From contig JAHILZ010000029.1 in the NCBI GenBank assembly GCA_018896765.1, forward strand, positions 1 through 45,146: a stretch of 45,146 nt of DNA. Direction: 5' to 3'. Position numbers and translations under genes: made by a program. Source of the stretch: Patescibacteria group bacterium (GTDB lineage Bacteria > Patescibacteriota > Minisyncoccia > JAHIHE01). Shown piece after piece: positions 8,205 to 15,766 of the stretch; within the stretch, counting starts at the first letter, position 1, and every line of letters starts with the position of its first letter. Below the pieces are notes generated by a model, which was given only the letters and a program-made list of their open reading frames with translations, searched no databases and was not told where the DNA came from.

Positions 8205-9191
8205 TTACTGCTTTAAAACCAAGCCTAATTTGCCTAATTCTTTTTTAATTTCCTTTACGCTGACCGCGCCCATTTTTGGCATTTCCAATAAATCCGCTTC
8301 GGATTTCTTGCAAATAGCGCCGGCGGTTTTTAATTTATTTTCTTTCAATGCCGCCATTGTTCTGGTAGAAAATTTTATATCCTCAACTGATTTCAATAAA
8401 ACTGATTCGTCTTTTTGCGGCTCTTTTGCGATTTCCTTAACTTTCTTTATTTCTTTTTCGACTGCTATTATATCAGAAATTATTTCCTCTTTCCCGATAA
8501 CCTTGCCGCTAATCAGCCTTATTGCCTCGAATTGCTTAATCAAAATTTCCGCGGATTGGCTAAGGGCATCTTCGGGGTCAATGCTTCCGTCTGTTTCAAT
8601 TTCAAATGTTATCTTATTATAATCAGTTCTCTGTCCGACGCGAGCATTTTCCACTTCATAACCAACTTTTCGAACAGGAGAAAAAATCGCGTCAATTGCA
8701 ATCACGCCGGTTTCTTTTTTGCCTTTTGCTTGTTGTTCAACGGTTAAATATCCCATTCCTTTTTCAACAGTCAGTTCAATATTTAATTCGGCATTTTTAT
8801 TGGTAAGAGTGGCGATCGGAGCGTTTTTATTTATTACTTCAACCTGGCTGCCTGCCTTGATATCTGCCGCGGTTATTTTACCCTCGCCTTTAGCGGAAAT
8901 ATTGATTTTTACCGGTTCGTCGCCAAACAATTTAAATCTCAGTTGCTTTAAGTTTAAAATAATTTCCACTATATCTTCTTTGACATGCGGCAATGTCGAA
9001 AATTCATGCGCGACATTTCGGATTTTAGCCGATGTCACAGCCGCGCCTTGCAAGCTCGAAAGCATAACTCTCCGCAAAGCATTCGCCAGAGTAACTCCGT
9101 ATCCGGGATAAATATCGTCTATTTCAAAAATTCCCAGATTACCTTCTTTTTTAACTAATTTTGGCGGCTTTGGCAATGTAATAATATTCAT
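8205..9191 (-). CDS. rpoA: DNA-directed RNA polymerase subunit alpha
   Basis: Scaffold subunit for RNA polymerase assembly; the C-terminal domain contacts UP elements and activators. 328 aa, full length. Seen: the alpha-NTD with PGYGVTLANALRRVMLSSL, AHEFSTLPHVKEDIVEIILN and the dimer-interface DGSIDPEDALSQSAEILIKQ; a charged linker at about residues 235-262; and the alpha-CTD with two HhH units (LSTRTMAALKENKLKTAG and MPKMGAVSVKEIKKELGKLG). Operon position rpsD-rpoA-rplQ is canonical. Confidence 0.98.
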   Translation of the reverse strand: MNIITLPKPPKLVKKEGNLGIFEIDDIYPGYGVTLANALRRVMLSSLQGAAVTSAKIRNVAHEFSTLPHVKEDIVEIILNLKQLRFKLFGDEPVKINISAKGEGKITAADIKAGSQVEVINKNAPIATLTNKNAELNIELTVEKGMGYLTVEQQAKGKKETGVIAIDAIFSPVRKVGYEVENARVGQRTDYNKITFEIETDGSIDPEDALSQSAEILIKQFEAIRLISGKVIGKEEIISDIIAVEKEIKKVKEIAKEPQKDESVLLKSVEDIKFSTRTMAALKENKLKTAGAICKKSEADLLEMPKMGAVSVKEIKKELGKLGLVLKQ

Positions 9192-9328
9192 TTTATTTTT
9201 TCCCCTCGCGCTTTTCCGCGTTTAAGACAGAAAAGATTAGAGCGGTTGATAAATTAATAATGATTATCTCAAAAATTTAACTTATAGATTATCAATAAAC
9301 ATATCTCGAGCAATTGCGCCAAGAATGA

Positions 9329-9958
9329 TTAACGAGAATAAAACTCAATCACCTGCTTGATATCCGCCGATAGGCCGGCTTCTTGCAATGACGGCGCCGC
9401 CATTATTTTAATTTCCATTTTCTCCTTATTAAACGCCAGCCAAGACGGAGCTTCCTTCTGCTTCAAAACCTCGGCAATATTTTTAAAATAATTCTTTTTT
9501 TTGCTTTTTTCCTGAATAGAAACTAAATCTCCAACCTTTACCCGATATGAAGGAATATTTACTTTTTTGCCATTAACATTAAAATGATCATGATTAACAA
9601 GCAAACGCGCTTCGCTTCTCGAAGAACCCAGTCCTGAACGGTAAATAATATTATCCAAACGAAATTCAAGCATATTAAGCAAAATTTCCGCGGTATTGCC
9701 TTTTATGCCCACGGCCTCATTAAGATATTTGACAAACTGTCTTTCGAGCACTCCGTAAGTTTTTCGAACTTTTTGCTTTTCCCTTAGCTGAGAGCCGTAT
9801 TCGGTCAATCTAACTCGGGCATTCTTTCCAAGATGTCCCGGCGGATAAGCTCGCCTGGTTAAAGCGCATTTTACCGTATTGCAACGCTCGCCTTTTAGAA
9901 AAAGCTTATCGCCGACTCTCCGGCATACCTTGCATTTTGCCGCGTTATATACTGCCAT
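9329..9958 (-). CDS. rpsD: 30S ribosomal protein S4 (zinc-binding C+ form)
   Basis: Primary 16S rRNA-binding protein that nucleates the 30S body. 209 aa. Seen: four N-terminal cysteines C9, C12, C26 and C31 (CxxC...CxxxxC), marking the zinc-containing form; PPGHLGKNARVRLTEYG; and the S4 RNA-binding domain with RLDNIIYRSGLGSSRSEARL and LVNHDHFNVNGKKVNIPS. Start ATG (MAVYNAAKCK) is unambiguous. Confidence 0.97.
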   Translation of the reverse strand: MAVYNAAKCKVCRRVGDKLFLKGERCNTVKCALTRRAYPPGHLGKNARVRLTEYGSQLREKQKVRKTYGVLERQFVKYLNEAVGIKGNTAEILLNMLEFRLDNIIYRSGLGSSRSEARLLVNHDHFNVNGKKVNIPSYRVKVGDLVSIQEKSKKKNYFKNIAEVLKQKEAPSWLAFNKEKMEIKIMAAPSLQEAGLSADIKQVIEFYSR

Positions 9959-9959
9959 A

Positions 9960-10184
9960 AGTAAATTTTAGCATATTAGCATTTAAGCATAAATCATTTT
10001 AGCATTTAAGCATATTAGCATATTAACACTTATTAATAATCCTAAATCTTAATAATATCTTTTAATTAACTCAGGATATTATTTGAAATATCAGTTATGG
10101 AATTAGATACAAAGGATTAAATTATGTTAAAATGTTAGGATGTTAAAATGTTTAAATGAGTTAATGTTAAAATGTTAATATGAT
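9960..10184. repeat. Family B hairpin spacer between rpsK and rpsD
   Basis: About 225 bp. The left arm is repeated TTAGCATATTAGCATTTAAG words. The right arm is ATGTTAAAATGTTAGGATG-type words, i.e. the complement. The centre is A/T-rich without a reading frame. No gene or clear promoter is seen. Confidence 0.75.
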
Positions 10185-10185
10185 T

Positions 10186-10644
10186 TTAGATTCTTCTTGG
10201 TTTTGGCTGACGGCATCCATTATGCGGTACGGGAGTAACATCTTTTATGGCATTGATGATCAATCCTTGCTGCGCCAAAGATCTTATCGCCGAATCCCTT
10301 CCTGAACCAATTCCTTTTACAAACACATTCACTTCTTTAAGTCCGAGTTTTTTAACTTTTTCAACAACATTCTTTACAATCAGCGAGGCGGCGTAAGGAG
10401 TGGATTTCTTTGTGCCTTTAAAGCCGATTGATCCCGCGCTGGACCAAGCTAAAACCCTGCCGTTATCATCAGCCAAAGTAACAATTGTATTGTTATAGGT
10501 AGACTGAATATAAGCCTGTCCCTTGACAACCATTTTTTTTAAATTTTTTGCCGCTCCTGAAGATTTAGCTGCCGCAGCTTTTTGTTTTATGTCTTCGCTT
10601 TCCTGAGCCGATACTCCAATTGTTAATACGCGTTTTTTTCCCAT
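10186..10644 (-). CDS. rpsK: 30S ribosomal protein S11
   Basis: Platform protein of the 30S subunit. 152 aa; the conserved core starts near residue 40 after a lysine/alanine-rich extension containing AAAAKSSGAAKNLKK. Seen: AYIQSTYNNTIVTLADDNG, AWSSAGSIGFKGTKKSTPYA, VFVKGIGSGRDSAIRSL and the terminal PVPHNGCRQPKPRRI. Positioned between rpsM and rpsD as usual. Confidence 0.97.
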   Translation of the reverse strand: MGKKRVLTIGVSAQESEDIKQKAAAAKSSGAAKNLKKMVVKGQAYIQSTYNNTIVTLADDNGRVLAWSSAGSIGFKGTKKSTPYAASLIVKNVVEKVKKLGLKEVNVFVKGIGSGRDSAIRSLAQQGLIINAIKDVTPVPHNGCRQPKPRRI

Positions 10645-10835
10645 ATCTTTAATTTAAATCCTAAATTCTAAATCCGAAATCCTAAACAAATCTTAAATTC
10701 AAATGTCCTAAATCCTAAACGTTTTGAATTTTGAATTTGCCTGCCCCGTAGCGAACTGGTATGGGGTTTCGAATTTCGATATTCGATATTCGGATTTCGA
10801 ATTTGCTTAATTTTGTTTTAAAACAAAATTAAGTT
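10645..10835. repeat. Composite repeat spacer between rpsM and rpsK
   Basis: Contains CCTAAATTCTAAATCC words, TTTGAATTTTGAATTTG words, a GCCTGCCCCGTAG...GGGGT module also present inside the glycosyltransferase at 1301-1364, and GAATTTCGATATTCGATATT words. It ends with a 28-bp perfect palindrome at 10806-10833 just after the rpsM stop. Confidence 0.7.
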
Positions 10836-11225
10836 TTATGTCTTATTTAATCCCTTAATTCTGCCGCTACCCGCGGTTCGGCGGACATTTCCGCGAACCG
10901 TTCGGGAGTTGGTTTTTGTTCTTTGGCCGCGAACCGGCAAATGCTTTGCGTGCCGAATTCCTCGATACGCGCCAACATCCTTTAATCTCTTTATATTGAA
11001 CATAATCGCTCGGCGCAATTCTCCTTCCACTTTATACTCTTTTTCAATAATTTGCCTCAAACGATTAAGTTCTTCCGGGCTTAATTCATTGGTCCTTTTA
11101 TCTTTATCAATATTCGCCTGCGATAAAATCTTGCATGACAAAACATGGCCTATTCCATAGATATAGGGCAGAGCAAATTCAATTTTTTTATTATCGGGTA
11201 TTGTTACCCCAGCAAGCCTTGCCAT
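10836..11225 (-). CDS. rpsM: 30S ribosomal protein S13
   Basis: Head protein contacting the P-site tRNA and forming bridge B1. 129 aa. Seen: ARLAGVTIPDNKKIEFALPY, a YGIGHVLSCKIL helix-turn, DVGAYRGIRHAKHLPVRGQR, and a short basic tail GRIKGLNKT. Follows rpmJ as in the standard infA-rpmJ-rpsM order. Confidence 0.97.
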   Translation of the reverse strand: MARLAGVTIPDNKKIEFALPYIYGIGHVLSCKILSQANIDKDKRTNELSPEELNRLRQIIEKEYKVEGELRRAIMFNIKRLKDVGAYRGIRHAKHLPVRGQRTKTNSRTVRGNVRRTAGSGRIKGLNKT

Positions 11226-11309
11226 AAGTTCATTTTAACATCTAAACATTTTAGCATTTTAACATAAAAAATTGTTAATATGTTAGTATGCTAAAATGTT
11301 AATATGATT
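11226..11309. repeat. Family B hairpin spacer between rpmJ and rpsM
   Basis: CATTTTAACATCTAAACATT arm followed after AAAAAATTG by GTTAGTATGCTAAAATG-type arm: a compact imperfect hairpin that fills the gap. Confidence 0.7.
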
Positions 11310-11423
11310 TTATCCTTGTCTTTGCTTATGTTTCGGATTAGTACAGATTACAAAAAGCACTCCTTTTCGCTTAACAAATTTGCATTTCTCGCATCTTTTT
11401 TTAACTGACGGGGTTACTTTCAT
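11310..11423 (-). CDS. rpmJ: 50S ribosomal protein L36
   Basis: Smallest large-subunit protein, 37 aa. Seen: start MKVTPSVKKRCEKC, then VICTNPKHKQRQG. The zinc ligands C11, C14, C27 and H32 are all present, so this is the zinc-binding (C+) form. Located between infA and rpsM exactly as in most bacteria. Confidence 0.97.
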   Translation of the reverse strand: MKVTPSVKKRCEKCKFVKRKGVLFVICTNPKHKQRQG

Positions 11424-11426
11424 TTT

Positions 11427-11530
11427 TGGAATGTGGAATGTGGAATGTGGAATGTAGTAAATTTTGGTCGTAAATCCGAATTCTTAACTTAAATTGCTAC
11501 ATTCTACTCTCTACTTTCTACTATCTAATT
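11427..11530. repeat. Family A hairpin spacer between infA and rpmJ
   Basis: Left arm GGAATGTGGAATGTGGAATG (tandem heptamers); right arm CTACATTCTACTCTCTAC. An unrelated A/T centre lies between them. Confidence 0.75.
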
Positions 11531-11531
11531 T

Positions 11532-11744
11532 TTAATATCTCCTTGTGATCCGCCCTTTAGTTTTATCAAACGGACTCATTTCCACTAAAACCTTATCGCC
11601 TGCTGAAATTCTTATCGAATGCATCCTCATTTTTCCGGATAAATATCCAACAATCTCATCTCCATTATCAAGTTTTATTTTAAAGGTCGCGCTTGGCAAA
11701 GCCTCTAAAACAGTTCCTTCGGTTTGAATAACTTTTTTTTCCAT
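11532..11744 (-). CDS. infA: Translation initiation factor IF-1
   Basis: OB-fold factor binding the 30S A site during initiation. 70 aa, standard length. Seen: IQTEGTVLEALPSATFKIKL, the GDEIVGYLSGKMRMHSIRI strand pair, GDKVLVEMSPFDKTKGRI and terminal TRRY. First gene of the leftward ribosomal operon; secY, adk and map, often just upstream, are absent here. A roughly 160-nt leader separates it from its promoter. Confidence 0.98.
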   Translation of the reverse strand: MEKKVIQTEGTVLEALPSATFKIKLDNGDEIVGYLSGKMRMHSIRISAGDKVLVEMSPFDKTKGRITRRY

Positions 11745-11787
11745 ACTTCAATAAATTCAATATAAATACTTCAATAAACGCGGTATA

Positions 11788-11838
11788 AATAAAATAAAAT
11801 AAAATAAAAATATCCTACGCCTATTAATTAGCGTTGGT
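11788..11838 (-). promoter_or_regulatory. Leader hairpin plus U-rich tract upstream of infA
   Basis: In the minus-strand leader a CCaACGC...GCGTaGG stem with a 10-nt loop is followed by a T-rich tract made of four tandem TTTTA pentamers. The layout resembles an attenuator, but the T-run is interrupted by A every fifth base, so this is tentative. Confidence 0.35.
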
Positions 11839-11910
11839 ACTTTATTAAATAGATGCGTTAATTATATTAATTGCTTTCAAATAAATTAGCTATTTAATAC
11901 CGCTATTCTA

Positions 11911-11939
11911 ATTATATATTATATACTATATAATGTCAA
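11911..11939 (-). promoter_or_regulatory. Consensus sigma-70 promoter of the infA ribosomal operon
   Basis: Minus strand TTGACA - 17 nt - TATAAT, a perfect match to consensus in hexamers and spacing. The -35 falls in the first bases of the palindromic repeat at 11935-12004. Confidence 0.88.
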
Positions 11940-12004
11940 CCCTGATAAATGGATTGCCCTACAATCCAAAATCCTCCGGGATTTTATTTAACAAGGTCAA
12001 CTCC
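11935..12004. repeat. Three-hairpin palindromic repeat, copy 2 (family F, inverted)
   Basis: Outer arms GTCAACCCTGATAAAT / ATTTAACAAGGTCAAC enclose GGATTG-CCCTA-CAATCC and AATCC-TCC-GGGATT. Relative to 4776-4854 the two inner hairpins are in reverse order, so this copy is inverted. Stems are kept while loops differ. Confidence 0.7.
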
Positions 12005-12043
12005 CGTTGCAAAAAAATTCAAAATTGCAACTTTTTTATTTTA

Positions 12044-13702
12044 TCACTCTCCGCGCGGAATGTCAAGAGAAATGCTTATATTCTTTTCTATGCTTGGTAT
12101 TTTCGCGACCCAAAACGGCCATAAAGTAACGCTGACTTTATTTATATCGGGATAATTATTTTTAACATACTCTTCCATATCTTCTTTGCTTTTCCCAGCT
12201 ATCTTTGCGCGCATATCGCTTTCATTGACTAAATTAAACGCGTTGGCATGCGACTGGGCGGATAATTTAATCGTATCAGAACCAATAATCAAGGCATCCC
12301 CATAATCTAGTCCGGCATCAACAAGGACAAAATTTTTCTTTTCTTCGTTTATTTCTTTCAAAATACTTTTGGCGATCGCCTTAACATCATTTAAATTAAA
12401 AAGAAAAGCAACGGCGGATATTTTCAAGCTTGCTTTAAATTTATTCGTTGGCTGATCAATACTAAGCGGAGAAACCAACTCTCCGCTTTTTACGCTAACA
12501 GCCTGATCGATCATTGTTAAATCAGATGGTTTTTTATCATTCAACTGCGAAATAATATCTTTCCTCGCCTCTTCTTCCAAAAAATCTTTCGCTTTTTTAA
12601 AATCGTCCGCGGATACCACAGTCGTAACTCCTGAAGCGCCCCCGGAAGTTGCTGCCAGGGATTTCGCGTATATTTTTGTATGCTTCGCAGTGCCTTTGAA
12701 TACTACAATAGTAAAATCGGAGGCGTCAATATTATAATCGGGACCCGGTTCGGAAGCGACTATCGGCGCATCAATCTTTCCCGGAACATCGCTGCCTGTT
12801 TCATCTCTGATAAACCCCGGCACTGTTATACTTTTTGTTGTTTTAAATATCTTGCCGTCAGCAGTAGAAAGTCTTGTATTCTCCACTAACTTTTGCGGAA
12901 TAGAAGACCACTCGTTATACATAGTCACAACGCCAACGGCATTGCTTGTCAATTGTTTTTTGCCCGTAGCCGTAAACTGCCCGTCCTTTTCAATATTAGC
13001 GACTATAACCGTTGCGGGGATCTTCTTTTCTTCGATATCCAGCTCCTTAATATTTTTATCGATTATAAAATCAAAGTTCGTATTGATCGGATTAGCTTTA
13101 GGGGTAATTATTATTTTTGCCGTCGGCAATAAAACATACGCAGCTATGCCTACGGCTATAATTACCATCGCTATAAACCCTATAAAAATATTTCTACTTG
13201 CCCTTGGAACCTGAAATTTTGTTACCTTCTCTTCGGCTTCTTTAATTTTTTCATTTTCTTCAATATTTTCTTCCGCCCTAAAAGGCGGCGATTCTTGCAA
13301 AAAATCCGACGCTTGTTTTTTAGGAGGATGGCAATGAGAAGATAGGTCTATCGGACCCTTGCTCCAGCCGATTGAATCAACCGATCTTGCTTTCTGAATA
13401 AAACTATTGGCATTAGCCGTGTATTTTGCTTTAGCTTCAGCGGCGCCATCTTTCTTCTCAGACGCCCTTAAAAATATTCCTGAATTTTCAACTAATATTT
13501 TTACCGCTTCGTCAGCCGTAGAAACCGATACGCGCTTATTGAGATTCTCCGCGATTTTCTTGAACATTTTCAAATTTACAACACTCAAGACAGGAAGCGT
13601 TCTTGATAAAACCAGCAGGTTAATTTCTTTTTCCTGGCTGCTTTTAATTTTCCCGGCGATTATATCAACCGTATCTTCATTGCTTAAATAAATTGTTTGC
13701 AT
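12044..13702 (-). CDS. Single-pass membrane protein, baseplate-J-like
   Basis: Protein of 552 aa, unknown function; similar proteins in CPR genomes are often annotated baseplate J/gp47-like (family knowledge, not checked). Seen: an N-terminal alpha/beta domain of about 75 residues (TIYLSNEDTVDIIAGKI... LLVLSRTLPVL), a low-complexity linker, and one membrane segment near residues 175-195 (IFIGFIAMVIIAVGIAAYVL). A long beta-rich exterior part follows with GVVTMYNEWS, TTKSITVPG and DIPIVAS-like repeats. A good minus promoter lies at 13751-13779. Secretion or cell-surface roles are guesses. Confidence 0.5.
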   Translation of the reverse strand: MQTIYLSNEDTVDIIAGKIKSSQEKEINLLVLSRTLPVLSVVNLKMFKKIAENLNKRVSVSTADEAVKILVENSGIFLRASEKKDGAAEAKAKYTANANSFIQKARSVDSIGWSKGPIDLSSHCHPPKKQASDFLQESPPFRAEENIEENEKIKEAEEKVTKFQVPRASRNIFIGFIAMVIIAVGIAAYVLLPTAKIIITPKANPINTNFDFIIDKNIKELDIEEKKIPATVIVANIEKDGQFTATGKKQLTSNAVGVVTMYNEWSSIPQKLVENTRLSTADGKIFKTTKSITVPGFIRDETGSDVPGKIDAPIVASEPGPDYNIDASDFTIVVFKGTAKHTKIYAKSLAATSGGASGVTTVVSADDFKKAKDFLEEEARKDIISQLNDKKPSDLTMIDQAVSVKSGELVSPLSIDQPTNKFKASLKISAVAFLFNLNDVKAIAKSILKEINEEKKNFVLVDAGLDYGDALIIGSDTIKLSAQSHANAFNLVNESDMRAKIAGKSKEDMEEYVKNNYPDINKVSVTLWPFWVAKIPSIEKNISISLDIPRGE

Positions 13703-13750
13703 ATTAGCTTAAATTATCTATGAATATTATATTGATTCCGAGATAATATG

Positions 13751-13779
13751 ATTATACTACATTATGCCGCATTTGACAA
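13751..13779 (-). promoter_or_regulatory. Promoter of the baseplate-J-like gene
   Basis: Minus strand TTGTCA - 17 nt - TATAAT, about 50 nt before the start at 13702. Its -35 is read from the same TTGACAA bases as the divergent plus-strand -35. Confidence 0.78.
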
Positions 13780-13800
13780 AAATAATAATACGGTTAAACT
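13773..13800 (+). promoter_or_regulatory. Divergent plus-strand promoter for the 54-aa gene
   Basis: TTGACA - 16 nt - TAAACT. The -35 is consensus and the -10 matches 4 of 6. It overlaps the minus-strand -35 by five bases, so the two promoters cannot easily be occupied together. Confidence 0.5.
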
Positions 13801-13827
13801 ATATAAACAAATAAGGGGGAAGTAAAA

Positions 13828-13992
13828 ATTACAATAATAAAGGAAAAAGGGAATAATATAAAAGGCACTATCGACTTAATAGAGCGCGGCATTGACGAAC
13901 TTTTAAAAAAAACCAATAATCCAAAAATACAAAAAGCTGGCAAAGGATTAAAAGCTCGCATTAAGTATATAAAAGAACAAACGCAATATTAA
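13828..13992 (+). CDS. Small lysine-rich protein with probable ATT start
   Basis: Unrecognised 54-aa protein. The frame is open from 13807, and no ATG, GTG or TTG occurs before the conserved-looking part. ATT at 13828 lies 8-9 nt after a strong Shine-Dalgarno-like AGGGGG and would give (M)TIIKEKGNNIKG. The product is an amphipathic, charged helix-rich peptide (IDLIERGIDELLKK, KARIKYIKEQTQY) without membrane segment or cysteine. It is a self-contained unit with its own promoter and two intrinsic terminators. Either a rare ATT initiation or a gene that lost its ATG. Confidence 0.45.
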   Translation: MTIIKEKGNNIKGTIDLIERGIDELLKKTNNPKIQKAGKGLKARIKYIKEQTQY

Positions 13993-14018
13993 CCGGTCAA
14001 TCAAGACTGGTTTTTTTT
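13992..14018 (+). terminator. Intrinsic terminator of the 54-aa gene
   Basis: ACCGGTC - 6 nt - GACTGGT stem followed by T8, beginning at the TAA stop. Confidence 0.88.
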
Positions 14019-14052
14019 ACCCCCACACCTAATAAGTGTCTCGGGGGTTTTT
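14019..14052 (+). terminator. Second, tandem intrinsic terminator
   Basis: CCCCCACAC - CTAATAA - GTGT(CTC)GGGGG with a three-base bulge, then T5. It lies directly behind the first terminator. Confidence 0.75.
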
Positions 14053-14112
14053 GCGTTAAAAGTGCGCGCTTGTTCTAAAGTTTTTCATAGAGATTTGAAT
14101 TACTGCAAAAAT

Positions 14113-14289
14113 TTACTCCCCCCAATCCTTGCACAAAACCTCCGCCTGCTCTATGACAGTCTTAGTCGCTTGTTCCTGCTTATCAGGCGGATACTTATAT
14201 TTATTCAATAATTTTTTAACGAAAACTCTAAGCTTGGCCCGAACTGACTCTTTGAGCGTCCAATCAATCGAAGTATTTTTGCGAAGCAT
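14113..14289 (-). pseudogene. C-terminal remnant of a type I restriction subunit (hsdR)
   Basis: 58 codons ending in TAA match the C-terminus of HsdR (DUF3387 region). The conserved block is IDWTLKESVRAKLRVFVKKL, then NKYKYPPDKQEQA, and a terminal AEVLCKDWGE. The rest of this roughly 1000-aa protein (nuclease and helicase domains) is missing upstream. The remnant starts exactly where a 191-bp inverted-repeat element (14289-14479) begins, and vsr lies beyond that. It belongs with the hsdM at 20369-21919 as the far end of a type I locus that has been replaced in the middle. Confidence 0.8.
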
Positions 14290-14479
14290 AATTAGTTTCT
14301 GTTGAAATAGTCACAAATTTGTCATTGCGAGCCTTGTAATCAAGGCGCGGCAATCTCTCATTATTAAACAAAATATGCTTTATTATAAAGTATTATTTAT
14401 ATAACCGCGAGGGATTGCTTTGTATTGAGTACAATACTCGCAATGACAAAAAAAACACTATTTCAACAATAACTAATTA
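14289..14479. mobile_element. 191-bp inverted-repeat element containing REP-like CATTGCGAG units
   Basis: Outer arms of about 43 nt are inverted copies with a handful of mismatches: TAATTAGTT..TGTTGAAATAGT, then TTTGTCATTGCGAG. Inside each arm follows a 5-bp mini-hairpin whose stem differs but still pairs (CCTTG-TAAT-CAAGG on the left, TATTG-TACT-CAATA on the right), then GGCAATC/AGCAATC. The CATTGCGAG...GCAATC unit is a widespread REP-like sequence; a single unit also lies at 44939-44972. No reading frame. MITE-like, inserted at the hsdR remnant. Confidence 0.75.
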
Positions 14480-14517
14480 CCAGAACGATTTTTTGCTCGC
14501 ATATCTCAATCAATTGC

Positions 14518-14979
14518 TTATTTGCGTTGATTGTTCGCTGTTCTTTTTCCGCTTCGGCGACGAGCTGTTTTTAAACTTTTCAAAAATGCGATTATTTTAT
14601 TAATTGTTTTATCAAAATTTTTTACCACTTCATGCTCCCAAACCCTGATAATTTTCCAGCCCGATTTTTTATAATATTTGTTGACCTCTTTATCCCGCTC
14701 ATTGTTTCGCTCAATTTTATTTATCCAATATTTTTTATTGGTTGACGGTACTCTGCAATGTTTTTTGCATCCATGCCAAAAACAAGAATCTATAAAAATA
14801 ACAGTTTTGTATTTTTTCAAAACCAAGTCCGGTTTTCCGAAATATCCTTTTGGATTTTTTCTATATCTAAACCCAGCTTTCCAAATCGCTTTTCTAAATT
14901 CAACTTCAATTTTACTGTCTTTACTTTTAATTTTAGACATTATCTCGCTTCTTTTCTTTTTGGAAACTGTGTCTGTCAT
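14518..14979 (-). CDS. vsr: Very short patch repair endonuclease Vsr
   Basis: Nicks DNA 5' to the T of T:G mismatches that arise when 5-methylcytosine deaminates, protecting sites of a cytosine methyltransferase. 153 aa. Seen: RSEIMSKIKSKDSKIEV, GYFGKPDLV with the catalytic Asp at 51, FIDSCFWHGC with His at 69 (the same numbering as E. coli Vsr), WINKIERNNERD and WEHEV. The last 17 residues are a basic tail not usual for the family. The gene starts 3 nt after the restriction enzyme stop, in one operon with the RadC-methyltransferase fusion. Confidence 0.95.
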   Translation of the reverse strand: MTDTVSKKKRSEIMSKIKSKDSKIEVEFRKAIWKAGFRYRKNPKGYFGKPDLVLKKYKTVIFIDSCFWHGCKKHCRVPSTNKKYWINKIERNNERDKEVNKYYKKSGWKIIRVWEHEVVKNFDKTINKIIAFLKSLKTARRRSGKRTANNQRK

Positions 14980-14982
14980 AAT

Positions 14983-15765
14983 TTAATTATCAAATAATCT
15001 AATCGGGTTTATTTTAAATTGAAGCATATTAGCCGTTGGTCTTCCGCCATCTCCGCCCTTTCTTTGCATCCCTATTTTTCCTATTCTCAAACTTCCTTGA
15101 GAAGTAATTGCAACAGACTCTTTGCCAAAAATATTCATTGCTTCATTTATTGATTTTAAAACCCATTTTTTGCTATTGCCATCACTTGAAATTACCAGCA
15201 TCCAATCAGCTGAAAATTCGCCTCTGCCCTTTAATAAATCAGAAACAATTAAAATTTTATTATCTTCAAAAAAATTAACAATTTTACTTTGATCATTTTT
15301 GTCCATTTCAAATAAAAACATTCTTCTTGGATCTTTAAGATTTCTTTTTGTTGGTTTCATCTCGCCAGTAAAAAGTTTTAGCAACTTTACAATATCAATT
15401 GGCATTTTCCATTGCTCAATACATTTACCAAGCCACCTTTTGTCAATTTGATTACCGCCGCTACTATGATTACTAACTAATTTTACTTGCAAATTCTGTA
15501 CATCCAGTTGCGCTTTTAATTTAATGCTGATTTGTATTTGCACTTGAACATCAGCCTTATATTTATTGTCTATTTTTACAGCTTTTACATATTCAACCTC
15601 GTTGATATTATATTCCATCGCTTCTAGCCATTTTTGAGCTGTTTTGTCTTTTTCCCAATTATTAAATTTATCAATAACATCTTGCTCGTTTTTGAAACCG
15701 CCTCTTGCCGTTTTTGAACCTAGCTTTATCAATCTTTTTATATTTTTCTTTTTGTCATTTTTCAT
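14983..15765 (-). CDS. Type II restriction endonuclease (PD-(D/E)XK-like)
   Basis: Predicted DNA-cleaving partner of the upstream cytosine methyltransferase, 260 aa. No exact family was recognised. Seen: an N-terminal KNEQDVIDKFNNW, then KADVQVQI with Asp72 followed after 20 residues by Q93-V-K95. This resembles the SDx17-18(Q/N)xK active site of HinP1I/MspI-type enzymes (family knowledge). Near the C-terminus is GGDGGRPTANMLQFKINP. The gene sits one base after the methyltransferase stop and 3 nt before vsr, the expected place for the nuclease of an M-R-V cassette. The recognition site cannot be read from sequence. Confidence 0.75.
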   Translation of the reverse strand: MKNDKKKNIKRLIKLGSKTARGGFKNEQDVIDKFNNWEKDKTAQKWLEAMEYNINEVEYVKAVKIDNKYKADVQVQIQISIKLKAQLDVQNLQVKLVSNHSSGGNQIDKRWLGKCIEQWKMPIDIVKLLKLFTGEMKPTKRNLKDPRRMFLFEMDKNDQSKIVNFFEDNKILIVSDLLKGRGEFSADWMLVISSDGNSKKWVLKSINEAMNIFGKESVAITSQGSLRIGKIGMQRKGGDGGRPTANMLQFKINPIRLFDN

Positions 15766-15766
15766 T

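Noticed and set aside
14480..14517. Continuation of hsdR across the 191-bp element
   Set aside because: The codons beyond the element (IEICEQKIVL-like) do not match the HsdR sequence expected just before IDWTLKE, so a simple insertion with the rest preserved is not supported.
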